From Galbibacter sp038433465 (GTDB lineage: Bacteria; Bacteroidota; Bacteroidia; Flavobacteriales; Flavobacteriaceae), in contig NZ_JAESVF010000002.1 of assembly GCF_038433465.1 (NCBI RefSeq), positions 1 through 64,000 on the forward strand: a stretch of DNA of 64,000 nt, written 5' to 3'. The first letter of the stretch is position 1. Each line of letters starts with the position of its first letter. Position numbers and translations under genes: made by a program. This document shows, one piece after another, positions 8,312 to 16,060 of this stretch. The notes under the pieces are model-generated. The model had not been told where the DNA came from. It saw only the letters and a program-made list of their open reading frames with translations, and did no database searches.

Positions 8312-9536
8312 TGTAATATTTGGCTGTTAGCTCTACAATTTTCACAATTACGTCGGTTGCTTTTTTCATACTTTCCACAGGAACGTATTCGTATCTTCCG
8401 TGGAAATTATGTCCGCCTGCAAATATATTTGGACACGGTAAACCCATGTACGAAAGTTGAGAACCGTCGGTACCACCACGAATAGGTTTGATAAGCGGTT
8501 TGATATCTAAATCTTTCATTGCTTGTTCGGCAATATCTACAATATGCATAACAGGCTCAATTTTTTCTTTCATGTTGTAGTATTGATCTTTAATTTCGAG
8601 AGTGATGATATCTCCAAATCGTTCTGTTAGATCGTTAACTACTCGAGTTACAAGTTCTTTACGCGCATCAAATTTATCGCGGTCGTGATCTCTAATAATT
8701 CCGTTAATTACAGCGAGTTCTACATCTCCTTTAAAATCGTAAAAATGAAAAAATCCTTCTCTAAAACTAGTGTATTGCGGCATTTCTTTTTTCGGCATCA
8801 ACGATAAAAACTCGTTGGCAATAACTACGGCATTTATCATTTTTCCTTTGGCGTAGCCAGGGTGAACACTTTTTCCTTGTACTGTAATTTTTACACCAGC
8901 AGCATTAAAATTCTCGTATTCGAGTTCTCCAATTTGAGAGCCATCCATAGTGTAAGCCCATTCAGCACCAAACTTTTTAACGTCGAACTTATGGGCGCCT
9001 CGACCAATTTCTTCATCGGGAGTAAAGGCAACACGCACAGGTCCATGATGAATATGTGGGTTATTGATAAGGTATTCCATAGCGGTTACAATTTCTGTAA
9101 TTCCCGCTTTATCATCTGCGCCGAGTAGCGTTGTCCCGTCGGTTGTGATTAGTGTTTGTCCTTTATATTGTTTTAAATCGGTAAAGTAACTTGGCGATAG
9201 CACTATATTTTGCGCTTCGTTAAGTATAATCTCTCCGCCATCGTAGTTCTCGATAATTTGCGGATTTACATTTGTTCCAGAAAAATCTGGGGATGTGTCG
9301 AAATGCGATATAAAACCGATAGTTGGTACTTCTCTATCTAAATTTGAAGGAAGTGTGGCCATCACATAAGCGTGCTCGTCTATAGTAACATCTTGCATCC
9401 CGATTGCTTTGAGTTCTTCGGCCAATTTGTTGGCAAGATTCCACTGTTTTTCTGTACTTGGCGTAGTGTCGCTATTTGGATCGGATTGCGTATCTATTTT
9501 AATGTAGCTTATAAAACGGTCTATAATTTGTTGCAT
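8298..9536 (-). CDS. pepT: Peptidase T (tripeptide aminopeptidase)
   Basis: 412 aa, the usual length of PepT (M20 family). The di-zinc site is visible: HFDTSPD, the LLGADDKAG motif, TPDEEIGRG, and the C-terminal HNFHG. The PRIRGGTDGS-like segment (here PIRGGTDGSQLS) is a family signature. It removes N-terminal residues from tripeptides in the cytoplasm. It starts a two-gene minus-strand unit with the YdeI-like gene. A -7-like TATTTTTG (minus strand, 9551-9558) lies just upstream. Confidence 0.93.
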   Translation of the reverse strand: MQQIIDRFISYIKIDTQSDPNSDTTPSTEKQWNLANKLAEELKAIGMQDVTIDEHAYVMATLPSNLDREVPTIGFISHFDTSPDFSGTNVNPQIIENYDGGEIILNEAQNIVLSPSYFTDLKQYKGQTLITTDGTTLLGADDKAGITEIVTAMEYLINNPHIHHGPVRVAFTPDEEIGRGAHKFDVKKFGAEWAYTMDGSQIGELEYENFNAAGVKITVQGKSVHPGYAKGKMINAVVIANEFLSLMPKKEMPQYTSFREGFFHFYDFKGDVELAVINGIIRDHDRDKFDARKELVTRVVNDLTERFGDIITLEIKDQYYNMKEKIEPVMHIVDIAEQAMKDLDIKPLIKPIRGGTDGSQLSYMGLPCPNIFAGGHNFHGRYEYVPVESMKKATDVIVKIVELTAKYYNEEN

Positions 9537-9660
9537 AAATTCTTTTTTATCAAAAATACATAATACTTGAAAAGTATCCTTGTGTAAAGTTTTTTATTTG
9601 AGAGTTGAATAGTTTGAAGTTTGGTGTATGGAGTGAAAGGTTGGAGATTGAAATTATAAA

Positions 9661-9726
9661 GACCCCTAAAGTTCCCTCAAGGGGATAATAAATTCCCCCT
9701 TTGAAGGGGGGTAGGGGGATGTGTGA
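9661..9726. repeat. G/C-rich intergenic inverted repeat element, copy 1
   Basis: CCCCTAAA, then CCCTCAAGGGG, then CCCCCTT (9695-9701) / AAGGGGG (9704-9710) and TAGGGGG. It stands out from the AT-rich background. A related, more spread-out copy is at 49727-49826. Part is open on the minus strand (9550-9759), but that frame is repeat-derived and not a gene. Confidence 0.65.
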
Positions 9727-9780
9727 AAGTTTGAAGTTTACTTTCCAAATGCAACACAAACAATTCTGAAAAGTAAAATA

Positions 9781-9895
9781 CGCAAGCGTTTGTCGCTAGC
9801 CCCGATTGAGCCAACTACCGTGTAGTGGTGAAAGCCTGCCTACCGTAGGCAGGCGGGTAACAGCAATACTAATGAAGCTTTACTTTAGTGCTGCT
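9781..9895. repeat. Structured intergenic element between pepT and pyrD
   Basis: A chain of short hairpins: ACGC/GCGT (9780-9789), CTAC/GTAG near 9815, a perfect 9-bp CCTGCCTAC/GTAGGCAGG (9835-9853), and an imperfect CAGCA...TGCTG arm to about 9895. The segment with GCTAGCCCCGATTGAG looks like a dispersed element I have seen between genes in flavobacterial genomes. Function and strand are unknown. Confidence 0.5.
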
Positions 9896-9941
9896 GAAAA
9901 AATATTTTAAGAAAAAGGAAAGCATAAATTTTTAGTTTGAG

Positions 9942-9949
9942 TACTTTTG
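9942..9949 (+). promoter_or_regulatory. -7 box of pyrD
   Basis: TACTTTTG fits TAnnTTTG, 17 nt before ATG 9967. No clear TTG stands at the right distance. It argues against the upstream TTG (9937) as pyrD start. Confidence 0.45.
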
Positions 9950-9966
9950 CAAAAACTAGCAAAAAC

Positions 9967-10983
9967 ATGTATAAATTACTCATACGACCTATTTTTTTTC
10001 TGTTTGATCCTGAAAAAGTTCACCATTTTACGTTTTCTGTTTTAAAGTTTATTAATAAAATTCCGGGAGTATCGGCACTTATTAGAGCCATTTTTGTGGT
10101 TGAAGATAAACGTTTGGAACTTGAAGTTTTTGGATTGAAGTTTAAAAATCCGGTTGGACTGGCTGCTGGTTTTGATAAAGATGCTAAACTGTATAAGGAG
10201 CTTTCTAATTTTGGTTTTGGATCGATTGAAATAGGAACGCTTACACCAAAGCCACAACCTGGAAATCCTAAAAAACGCCTTTTTAGAGTGATTGATGATA
10301 AAGGGATTATTAACCGAATGGGATTTAATAATGGTGGCGTTGAAGAGGCTGTTGAGCGATTGAAGAAGAACAATGGAGTGCTGATTGGTGGAAATATTGG
10401 GAAAAATAAAGTGACACCAAATGAAAATGCTGTAGACGATTATGTGATTTGTTTTGAAGCGCTTTATCCTTATGTTGATTATTTTGTGGTGAATGTGAGT
10501 TCGCCAAATACGCCAAATTTACGTGCGTTGCAAGATAAAGAACCGTTAACTGCTTTGTTGCTTACATTGCAAACTTTAAACGCTAGTAAAGAAAAATCGA
10601 AACCTATTTTATTAAAAATTGCTCCAGATTTGACCGATTCGCAATTGATGGATATTGTTGAGATTGTAAAATCGACAAAAATTGCAGGAGTGATTGCTAC
10701 CAATACCACAATTAGTCGCGAAGGGTTAACATCTGAAAATAAAGAAGAAATTGGAGGGTTGAGCGGAAAACCACTGACTAAAAGATCTACGGAAGTGATA
10801 AGGTTTTTAGCTGAAAAATCGGAGAATGCTTTTCCGATTATTGGTGTAGGAGGAGTTCATACACCAGAAGATGCTATTGAAAAATTAAATGCTGGTGCTT
10901 CGCTTGTGCAACTTTACACTGGCTTTATTTATGAAGGTCCTGCTGCGGTAAAGAAAATTAATAAGGCTCTTTTAAAGCGCTAG
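9967..10983 (+). CDS. pyrD: Dihydroorotate dehydrogenase (quinone), class 2
   Basis: 338 aa from ATG 9967, which gives the class-2 start MYKLLIRPIFFLFDPEKVHH; a TTG ten codons upstream is less likely because a -7 box lies inside that extension. NPVGLAAGFDKD, GSIEIGTLTPKPQPGNP and the catalytic-loop NVSSPNTPNLR are class-2 signatures, and IGVGGV plus QLYTGF form the FMN phosphate site. It oxidises dihydroorotate in pyrimidine synthesis and passes electrons to menaquinone at the inner membrane. It is tightly followed by the LysE-type gene. Confidence 0.94.
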   Translation: MYKLLIRPIFFLFDPEKVHHFTFSVLKFINKIPGVSALIRAIFVVEDKRLELEVFGLKFKNPVGLAAGFDKDAKLYKELSNFGFGSIEIGTLTPKPQPGNPKKRLFRVIDDKGIINRMGFNNGGVEEAVERLKKNNGVLIGGNIGKNKVTPNENAVDDYVICFEALYPYVDYFVVNVSSPNTPNLRALQDKEPLTALLLTLQTLNASKEKSKPILLKIAPDLTDSQLMDIVEIVKSTKIAGVIATNTTISREGLTSENKEEIGGLSGKPLTKRSTEVIRFLAEKSENAFPIIGVGGVHTPEDAIEKLNAGASLVQLYTGFIYEGPAAVKKINKALLKR

Positions 10984-10985
10984 TT

Positions 10986-11603
10986 TTGGATATTCAAATA
11001 TTAATAGCTTTTACCATTGCTTCGGTTGTATTGGCTTTAACTCCCGGTCCAGACAATATATATGTGTTAACGCAAAGTATGGCAAATGGAGTTAAAAACG
11101 GACTCATAACTGTACTTGGACTTATTTCTGGTTGTTTGGTGCATACAACTTTAGTGGCGTTTGGCGTAGCTACTTTTATTATTGAAAATCAAATTTTATT
11201 TACTTCTTTAAAAGTTTTTGGGGCTTTGTATCTATTATACTTGGCTTATTCGGTTTATAAGAGTGATAGCGAAATTCAATTTGAAACCAGCACAGCTTCT
11301 CAAAAGTCGACTTTAGGTTTTTATCTTCAAGGGTTTTTGATGAATTTACTTAACCCAAAAGTTTTGATTTTCTTTTTAGCTTTCTTTCCTGGTTTTTTGT
11401 TTAGTGATACAATGCCAGTTATCGCGCAGTTTTATACATTAGGAAGTATCTTCTGTTTAATCACTTTCTTAATCTTCTCATTAATTGCATTACTGGCAGG
11501 GCGTATTTCGGTATTCGTGAAGGAATCTGCTAAAGTAGGAGTATTCTTTAAATGGTTGCAAGTAGTTGTTTTTGTGTTACTCGCCGTGATAATTTTTGTT
11601 TAA
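10986..11603 (+). CDS. LysE family amino acid exporter
   Basis: 205 aa. TTG start two nucleotides after the pyrD stop codon; it gives the family's usual N-terminus (ALTPGPDNIYVLTQ, residues 17-30). Six hydrophobic segments fit a LysE/RhtB-type inner-membrane exporter, with LNPKVLIFFLAFFPGF in the middle. Substrates of homologues are basic amino acids, threonine or homoserine lactones; here it is not known. Coupling to pyrD looks translational. Confidence 0.85.
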   Translation: MDIQILIAFTIASVVLALTPGPDNIYVLTQSMANGVKNGLITVLGLISGCLVHTTLVAFGVATFIIENQILFTSLKVFGALYLLYLAYSVYKSDSEIQFETSTASQKSTLGFYLQGFLMNLLNPKVLIFFLAFFPGFLFSDTMPVIAQFYTLGSIFCLITFLIFSLIALLAGRISVFVKESAKVGVFFKWLQVVVFVLLAVIIFV

Positions 11604-11926
11604 TACCTGATTTCTTTCGTTTTACAGCTTTATATTGTAGAATTATTACTATTGTAAGTTATTTTTTTACTACATATAAGATAAGGATTACAATAAATCT
11701 TGTAAGAAACACTCATTTTAGCAAGTAATTTTGTCATTCATCGATATTTAATTGAAAAAGTTTAAAGCCTTTTTACATTTACATCGTTGTTGTTGAGGAT
11801 GTCTTAACAAACAATGCCCCAAAGTGCGAATATGCTATTACAAGTTTCCCCTTTCGTGCGTTCTTTTTTCCCCATACATACATATAGTGATTGAATTATT
11901 TTAAAACCAATAAATATCTATCTATT
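11604..11926 (+). promoter_or_regulatory. Curli operon upstream region with likely promoter
   Basis: 323 bases without a gene. TTG at 11752-11754, 19-nt spacer and TACATTTA at 11774-11781 (one mismatch to TAnnTTTG) form the best promoter, giving a leader of about 140 nt before the first curlin. The rest is AT-rich, without clear repeats or terminator; no csgD-like regulator gene is adjacent. Confidence 0.4.
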
Positions 11927-12691
11927 ATGAAAAAAGTAATTTTTTGCGCTGGGGCGCTTTTATGCGGAGCTGTGGTTATGGCTCAAGATAATTTTTCTTT
12001 GTCAACACAGACAGGGAATGCGAATACGGTCAATGTAGACCAAACTGCTGGAGATTTTTCTATTTCTGGAATTGCTCAGATTGGAGACAACAACACAGGA
12101 AATGTAACACAAGCTAGTGAAGGTAACTATGCTGCAGTTTCTCAAACTGGGAACTGGAACACAGCTACAACGTCTCAAAACGAGAATGGCGTACAACAAG
12201 GAGGTTATAATCAATCTACTCAAACTCAAGTTGGTAATTACAATACTGCTACTGTAACTCAAGATACGCAGTATGCAAGTGGAAATGGTAATGGTACTAC
12301 AAATTCTGTAGCTGTTCAAACTCAAACAGGAGATGGGAATGTTGCAACTGCAACTCAGGCTAACAATGCTCACCAAAACACTCAAACTCAAGTAGGAAAC
12401 AACAACTCTTCTGTTGACTTACAAAAAGGTTCTACTGAGGTTTCTGTTACTGAGCAATACGGTAACCACAACACAAGTACTGTAGTTCAAAATGCTTGGG
12501 GAAACAACAACTATGTTAAGCAAAGTGGTAATTATAACTCAAGTACTATTAACCAAGACGGTGGTCAAAACATGAACACTTTCATTCAAACTGGTAATAA
12601 TAATACTGGAGTTATTTCTCAAGTTGGAGATAACAATGTAAACGTGAGTCTTGCTACCGGTAATTTCAATAATACCAACGTTAGTCAATAA
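11927..12691 (+). CDS. Curlin repeat protein (CsgA-like amyloid subunit 1)
   Basis: 254 aa from ATG 11927 (MKKVIFCAGALL...VVMAQ signal peptide); an upstream TTG at 11891 would break the signal peptide. After cleavage the protein is made of roughly ten imperfect curlin repeats of about 22 residues with the Q-x-G-x-x-N-x-x-x-V-x-Q pattern, for example QIGDNNTGNVTQ and QTGNWNTATTSQ. Such repeats stack as a beta-solenoid and polymerise outside the cell into curli fibres. It is first in an operon with a second curlin and all secretion genes. It is neutral and Asn/Thr/Gln-rich, unlike the acidic next curlin. Confidence 0.88.
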   Translation: MKKVIFCAGALLCGAVVMAQDNFSLSTQTGNANTVNVDQTAGDFSISGIAQIGDNNTGNVTQASEGNYAAVSQTGNWNTATTSQNENGVQQGGYNQSTQTQVGNYNTATVTQDTQYASGNGNGTTNSVAVQTQTGDGNVATATQANNAHQNTQTQVGNNNSSVDLQKGSTEVSVTEQYGNHNTSTVVQNAWGNNNYVKQSGNYNSSTINQDGGQNMNTFIQTGNNNTGVISQVGDNNVNVSLATGNFNNTNVSQ

Positions 12692-12718
12692 AAAATCATC
12701 AAGATAATCTAAGCAATT

Positions 12719-14329
12719 ATGAAAACAAAAATGAATATATCATTATTAGTGGGATGCTTAATGATGGTAACAATTGGGTTCGCTCAAAATAATACAAGTG
12801 CACTTTCTCAAAGTGGAAATGACAATAATTCGACTGTAACACAAAAAGGAGATTTAAATACTTCTGATGTAATGCAAACAGGAGATGATAACCTTGCGAC
12901 AGTTTCTCAGAAAAAAACTGAAAACGATGCAGTTACAAGTCAAGTTGGAGATGATAATACTTCGGATGTGATGCAAAAAGGTACTTTGAATATGTCGACA
13001 GTAGATCAAGCTGGAGATGATTTAAGTGCTGATGTTGATCAAGACGGACGTGAGAATATTTCAACAGTAACACAAACTGGAGACTTTGCTGAAGCAACTG
13101 TTTATCAAGATGGTAAATTTAATGAGGCAACTGTAACTCAAGACGGAGATGCTCTTACATCATTAGGGAAAAATACTGCTGATGTAATGCAAGAAGGAAA
13201 TAGAAACCTTGCAGTTGTTGATCAAGATGGTCGTTTTATCGATGCTGATGTAGATCAAGTTGGAAACCGTAATACGGCTACAGTTTCTCAAGACGGAGAA
13301 TTTATTACTAGTGAGTCTTTACAAGAAGGAAATCGTAATACAGCTACCGTAACACAAGATGGTACAGTTTTATCTAGTGAAATCGATCAATTAGGGAACC
13401 GTAATGATGCTACTGTAACTCAAACAAATTTTGATGCTTCAAGTACTATTTACCAAGATGGAGACCGTAACTCAGCTACAGTTGCTCAAAATTCTGGTGC
13501 TGTTAGTCTTTTTGATGACGGACTTAACAGTGAAATCGACCAAATTGGAGACCGTAACACTGCAGTTGTAACACAATCTTATGTGTCTCAAGGTGCATTG
13601 TACGAGGTTGATATTGATAGTGATATTGATCAAGAAGGAGATCGTAACTCTGCAACAGTTTCTCAAACAGGAAGTGCTGAATTGGATGGTTACTTAGTTC
13701 CGTTTTTTGGCTTTGGACCTTACGGTGAAGCAACTCTTGAAAGTGATATCGAGCAAACAGGAGACTTAAACGAAGCTGTTGTTAACCAAGTTGGAGACGA
13801 AATCGAAAGTGATGTTATTCAACTAGGAGACGAAAACTTAGCTACTGTAGATCAAGTTGGAGTTGAATTAAACAGTTTTGTATTACAAAGCGGAAATGGT
13901 AACGAGAGTGCTACTTCTCAAAGTGGAGCTTCTCACGGAAGTGGTGTAGTTCAATGGGGAGATGGTAACTCTAGTGATGTTGCTCAAATGGGAGTTGGAC
14001 AAATTAGTGGTGTTGCTCAAGTTGGTTCAATGAATACAAGTACTGTATCTCAAGATGGTGAAGCTAACTTAAGTGGAGTTTTACAATGGGGAGATAGTAA
14101 CATGAGTGCTGTATCTCAAACTGGAACAGGAAGCATGAGTGGTGTTGCTCAATTTGGTGAAGGAAACATGAGTACTGTTACTCAAGGTGGAGACGGTGGT
14201 CACTTAAGTGGAGTTTTACAATGGGGAGATAACAACATGAGTACTGTATCTCAATCAGGTATGAGCCAAACTAGTACTGTTTCTCAAATTGGAAATGGAA
14301 ACATGGGTGCTGTAACTCAAGGAAACTAA
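12719..14329 (+). CDS. Large acidic curlin repeat protein (subunit 2)
   Basis: 536 aa, much longer than E. coli CsgA (151 aa). Signal peptide MKTKMNISLLVGCLMMVTIGFAQ is followed by about 22 curlin repeats. Two zones are visible: an Asp-rich N-terminal two thirds (NTATVSQDGE, DADVDQVGNRN) and a Gly/Ser-rich end from about residue 385, where LSGVLQWGDxNMSxVSQ recurs. The DNA of two repeat pairs (14068 and 14203 onward) is nearly identical at a 135-bp distance. Its acidity suggests a fibre surface that binds cations. It follows subunit 1 by 27 nt. Confidence 0.86.
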   Translation: MKTKMNISLLVGCLMMVTIGFAQNNTSALSQSGNDNNSTVTQKGDLNTSDVMQTGDDNLATVSQKKTENDAVTSQVGDDNTSDVMQKGTLNMSTVDQAGDDLSADVDQDGRENISTVTQTGDFAEATVYQDGKFNEATVTQDGDALTSLGKNTADVMQEGNRNLAVVDQDGRFIDADVDQVGNRNTATVSQDGEFITSESLQEGNRNTATVTQDGTVLSSEIDQLGNRNDATVTQTNFDASSTIYQDGDRNSATVAQNSGAVSLFDDGLNSEIDQIGDRNTAVVTQSYVSQGALYEVDIDSDIDQEGDRNSATVSQTGSAELDGYLVPFFGFGPYGEATLESDIEQTGDLNEAVVNQVGDEIESDVIQLGDENLATVDQVGVELNSFVLQSGNGNESATSQSGASHGSGVVQWGDGNSSDVAQMGVGQISGVAQVGSMNTSTVSQDGEANLSGVLQWGDSNMSAVSQTGTGSMSGVAQFGEGNMSTVTQGGDGGHLSGVLQWGDNNMSTVSQSGMSQTSTVSQIGNGNMGAVTQGN

Positions 14330-14367
14330 TCCGTAGGTTATAAACCAAAAAAATAAACACACAATTT

Positions 14368-14400
14368 AAGTAGCAAGGGAATTTTCCCTTGCTACTTTTA
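14368..14400 (+). terminator. Strong hairpin between curlin 2 and the nucleator-like gene
   Basis: Perfect 14-bp stem AAGTAGCAAGGGAA (14368-14381) / TTCCCTTGCTACTT (14384-14397), 2-nt loop, short T-tract. It lies inside the operon, 13 nt before the next ATG, so it may work as a partial terminator or mRNA stabiliser that lowers expression of the downstream secretion genes relative to the curlins. Confidence 0.7.
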
Positions 14401-14412
14401 AACTATAAAAAT

Positions 14413-14901
14413 ATGAGAGTTAAAACAGTAATATTTACAATTTTATTTTCTGGAATTGGTGTGGTTGCTGTAGCTCAAAGTCCAAAAACTGTAAACGAAG
14501 CAATGCTTGCTAATAACCAAACATTGGTTACTCGTAAAAATTCAACCAGCACTCAAAACCAAAACAATGGGGTTTATCTTTCTCAAGTAGGAGATTATAA
14601 CAGTGCTTCGGTAGCTTTAAAAGCTTCAGAGGTAAATTACAATTTGCAACAAAACGGAAATCAAAATAATGTTAACCAAATGGTTGTTGCACAAAGTATA
14701 ACTCAGAATGTAACACAGCAGGGAGCAAATAATTATGTGCAGGAAATTGCATACAATCCAAATAATGCAATGAATACACAAACCATTCAAGAAGGGAATA
14801 ATTTGCTAGTAGAAAAATATGGTAGTAATAGTATCGGAGATAATATGACTATTAAAATGACTGGAAATGATCGATCGGTAATTGTTAGAAACTATAAATA
14901 A
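14413..14901 (+). CDS. Small curlin-repeat protein, CsgB-like nucleator candidate
   Basis: 162 aa from ATG 14413 (signal peptide MRVKTVIFTILFSGIGVVAVAQ). Only a few degenerate curlin repeats are present (YLSQVGDYNSASV, NLQQNGNQNNVNQ, NVTQQGANNYVQ, TIQEGNNLLVEKYG). The C-terminus is basic and hydrophobic (NDRSVIVRNYK). Length, few repeats and position next to the major curlins fit CsgB, which is surface-bound and seeds CsgA polymerisation. The role is inferred; sequence alone cannot separate nucleator from minor subunit. Confidence 0.65.
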   Translation: MRVKTVIFTILFSGIGVVAVAQSPKTVNEAMLANNQTLVTRKNSTSTQNQNNGVYLSQVGDYNSASVALKASEVNYNLQQNGNQNNVNQMVVAQSITQNVTQQGANNYVQEIAYNPNNAMNTQTIQEGNNLLVEKYGSNSIGDNMTIKMTGNDRSVIVRNYK

Positions 14902-14909
14902 TTTTTTGA

Positions 14910-15635
14910 TTGAAAAAAGCATGTTTTATCATAATGTTATTGCTTTCATCAGTATCTGTTTTTACTCAAAATTTAAATAAAGAGGTAGAGGCAGATATTT
15001 TGGTACAAGATCCTAAAGAAGACGTGGTTTTCTATTCGGCATCAGTAAAGAATTTAACAGGAGGTAATTATAGTTTAACCTATCAATTTTCAGTATTAAA
15101 AAAAAACAAACAAGAAGAAATAGATAAAGAAACACAAGAAGGGCGCTTCACCCTTACACCTTTTGAGAGTAAGAATTTATTTAAATCTCAATTAGTGGTA
15201 TCCGACACTATTGAAAACATTCTTTTACTCTTAATTTTTAATGAAGACAAACTTATAAGTACCCATAAAGCAGAAGTTAATTTTAAAAAAGAACTTCCCC
15301 AAGAATCTTATAATAAAATGAATGAAGGATTAATGATTAGTGGGATTGTAGCTGAAGATACAAAGACAAAAGCAGGAAAAGATTTTTACGATTTTTTTTA
15401 TCAGAAATATCATATGAGTTCGCTTAAAACTAATAAAATTATAAAGGTTGAAGAAGCCATTAGTTTTGGACGGACTACTAGAATTCAACTTAAAATAGAA
15501 AATCAAATTGTATATCAATTTTTTGCACAACCTAAATTAGATTATATAAAAACACAAGCAGAGTATGCCATGACCTATTTAAACAGGTATTTGCAACAGC
15601 TTGAACAGTCAAAAGTCAGTTCCACTCAATATTAA
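14910..15635 (+). CDS. csgE: CsgE curli secretion factor with N-terminal CsgH-like domain
   Basis: 241 aa, against about 129 for E. coli CsgE. TTG start at 14910 keeps the Lys-Lys of the signal peptide (cleaved after about residue 19). The C-terminal half (about 140-235) matches CsgE: GLMISGIVAEDTKTKAG, KDFYDFFYQ, then a VEEAISFGR segment and a long final helix. The N-terminal half (about 23-125) has the Ig-like pattern of CsgH (QEGRFTLTPFESKNLF). CsgE caps CsgG in the periplasm and hands over curlins; CsgH restrains premature amyloid growth. The fusion call is by pattern. Confidence 0.8.
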   Translation: MKKACFIIMLLLSSVSVFTQNLNKEVEADILVQDPKEDVVFYSASVKNLTGGNYSLTYQFSVLKKNKQEEIDKETQEGRFTLTPFESKNLFKSQLVVSDTIENILLLLIFNEDKLISTHKAEVNFKKELPQESYNKMNEGLMISGIVAEDTKTKAGKDFYDFFYQKYHMSSLKTNKIIKVEEAISFGRTTRIQLKIENQIVYQFFAQPKLDYIKTQAEYAMTYLNRYLQQLEQSKVSSTQY

Positions 15636-15646
15636 ATATTTAGAAA

Positions 15647-16051
15647 ATGAAACTTATAACCAGCCTATTTTTGTTTTTTACTATTTCAGTAATGTATTCG
15701 CAAGACCTTGTGTATACACCAATTAATTCTAGTTTTGGAGGTAATTCATACAATTACCAGTGGTTGTTGAGTTCGGCGCAAGCACAAAACTCATTTAAAG
15801 ACCCAAATGCTTCCACTAGAGAGGAAACATCAGAATTAGAATCTTTCCAAGAGAGTTTAAATTCACAACTTTTAAGTCAGCTTACACGACAATTGTATGC
15901 CGAGCAATTTGGCTCTGGCGAATTGCAAGAAGGTACATACACCTTTGGTAGTTTAGCTTTAGATGTTTATCCATCTGAAGGTGGCTTGGTTATCGATATT
16001 TTAGATACCAACACAGGCGAACAAACTCAGGTTGTTATTCCAAATTCTTAA
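15647..16051 (+). CDS. csgF: CsgF curli assembly protein
   Basis: 134 aa, normal CsgF length. A signal peptide ends at VMYSQ (residue 19). The mature N-terminus has the CsgG-binding motif of CsgF: SFGGNSYNYQWLLSSAQAQNS followed by KDP (given here in two parts). This peptide inserts in the CsgG channel and the rest emerges at the surface to dock the nucleator. It lies 11 nt after csgE and 9 nt before csgG. Confidence 0.92.
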   Translation: MKLITSLFLFFTISVMYSQDLVYTPINSSFGGNSYNYQWLLSSAQAQNSFKDPNASTREETSELESFQESLNSQLLSQLTRQLYAEQFGSGELQEGTYTFGSLALDVYPSEGGLVIDILDTNTGEQTQVVIPNS

Positions 16052-16060
16052 CATTTTAGC

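Noticed and set aside
9550..9759. 69-aa minus-strand frame
   Set aside because: It runs through the G/C-rich repeat (IPLPPFKGG is repeat translation) and has no family features.
12002..12391. 129-aa minus-strand frame
   Set aside because: Ser/Leu-rich shadow of the curlin repeats.
12719..14329. CRISPR-like or minisatellite repeat
   Set aside because: The periodicity comes from coding curlin repeats in one long open frame.
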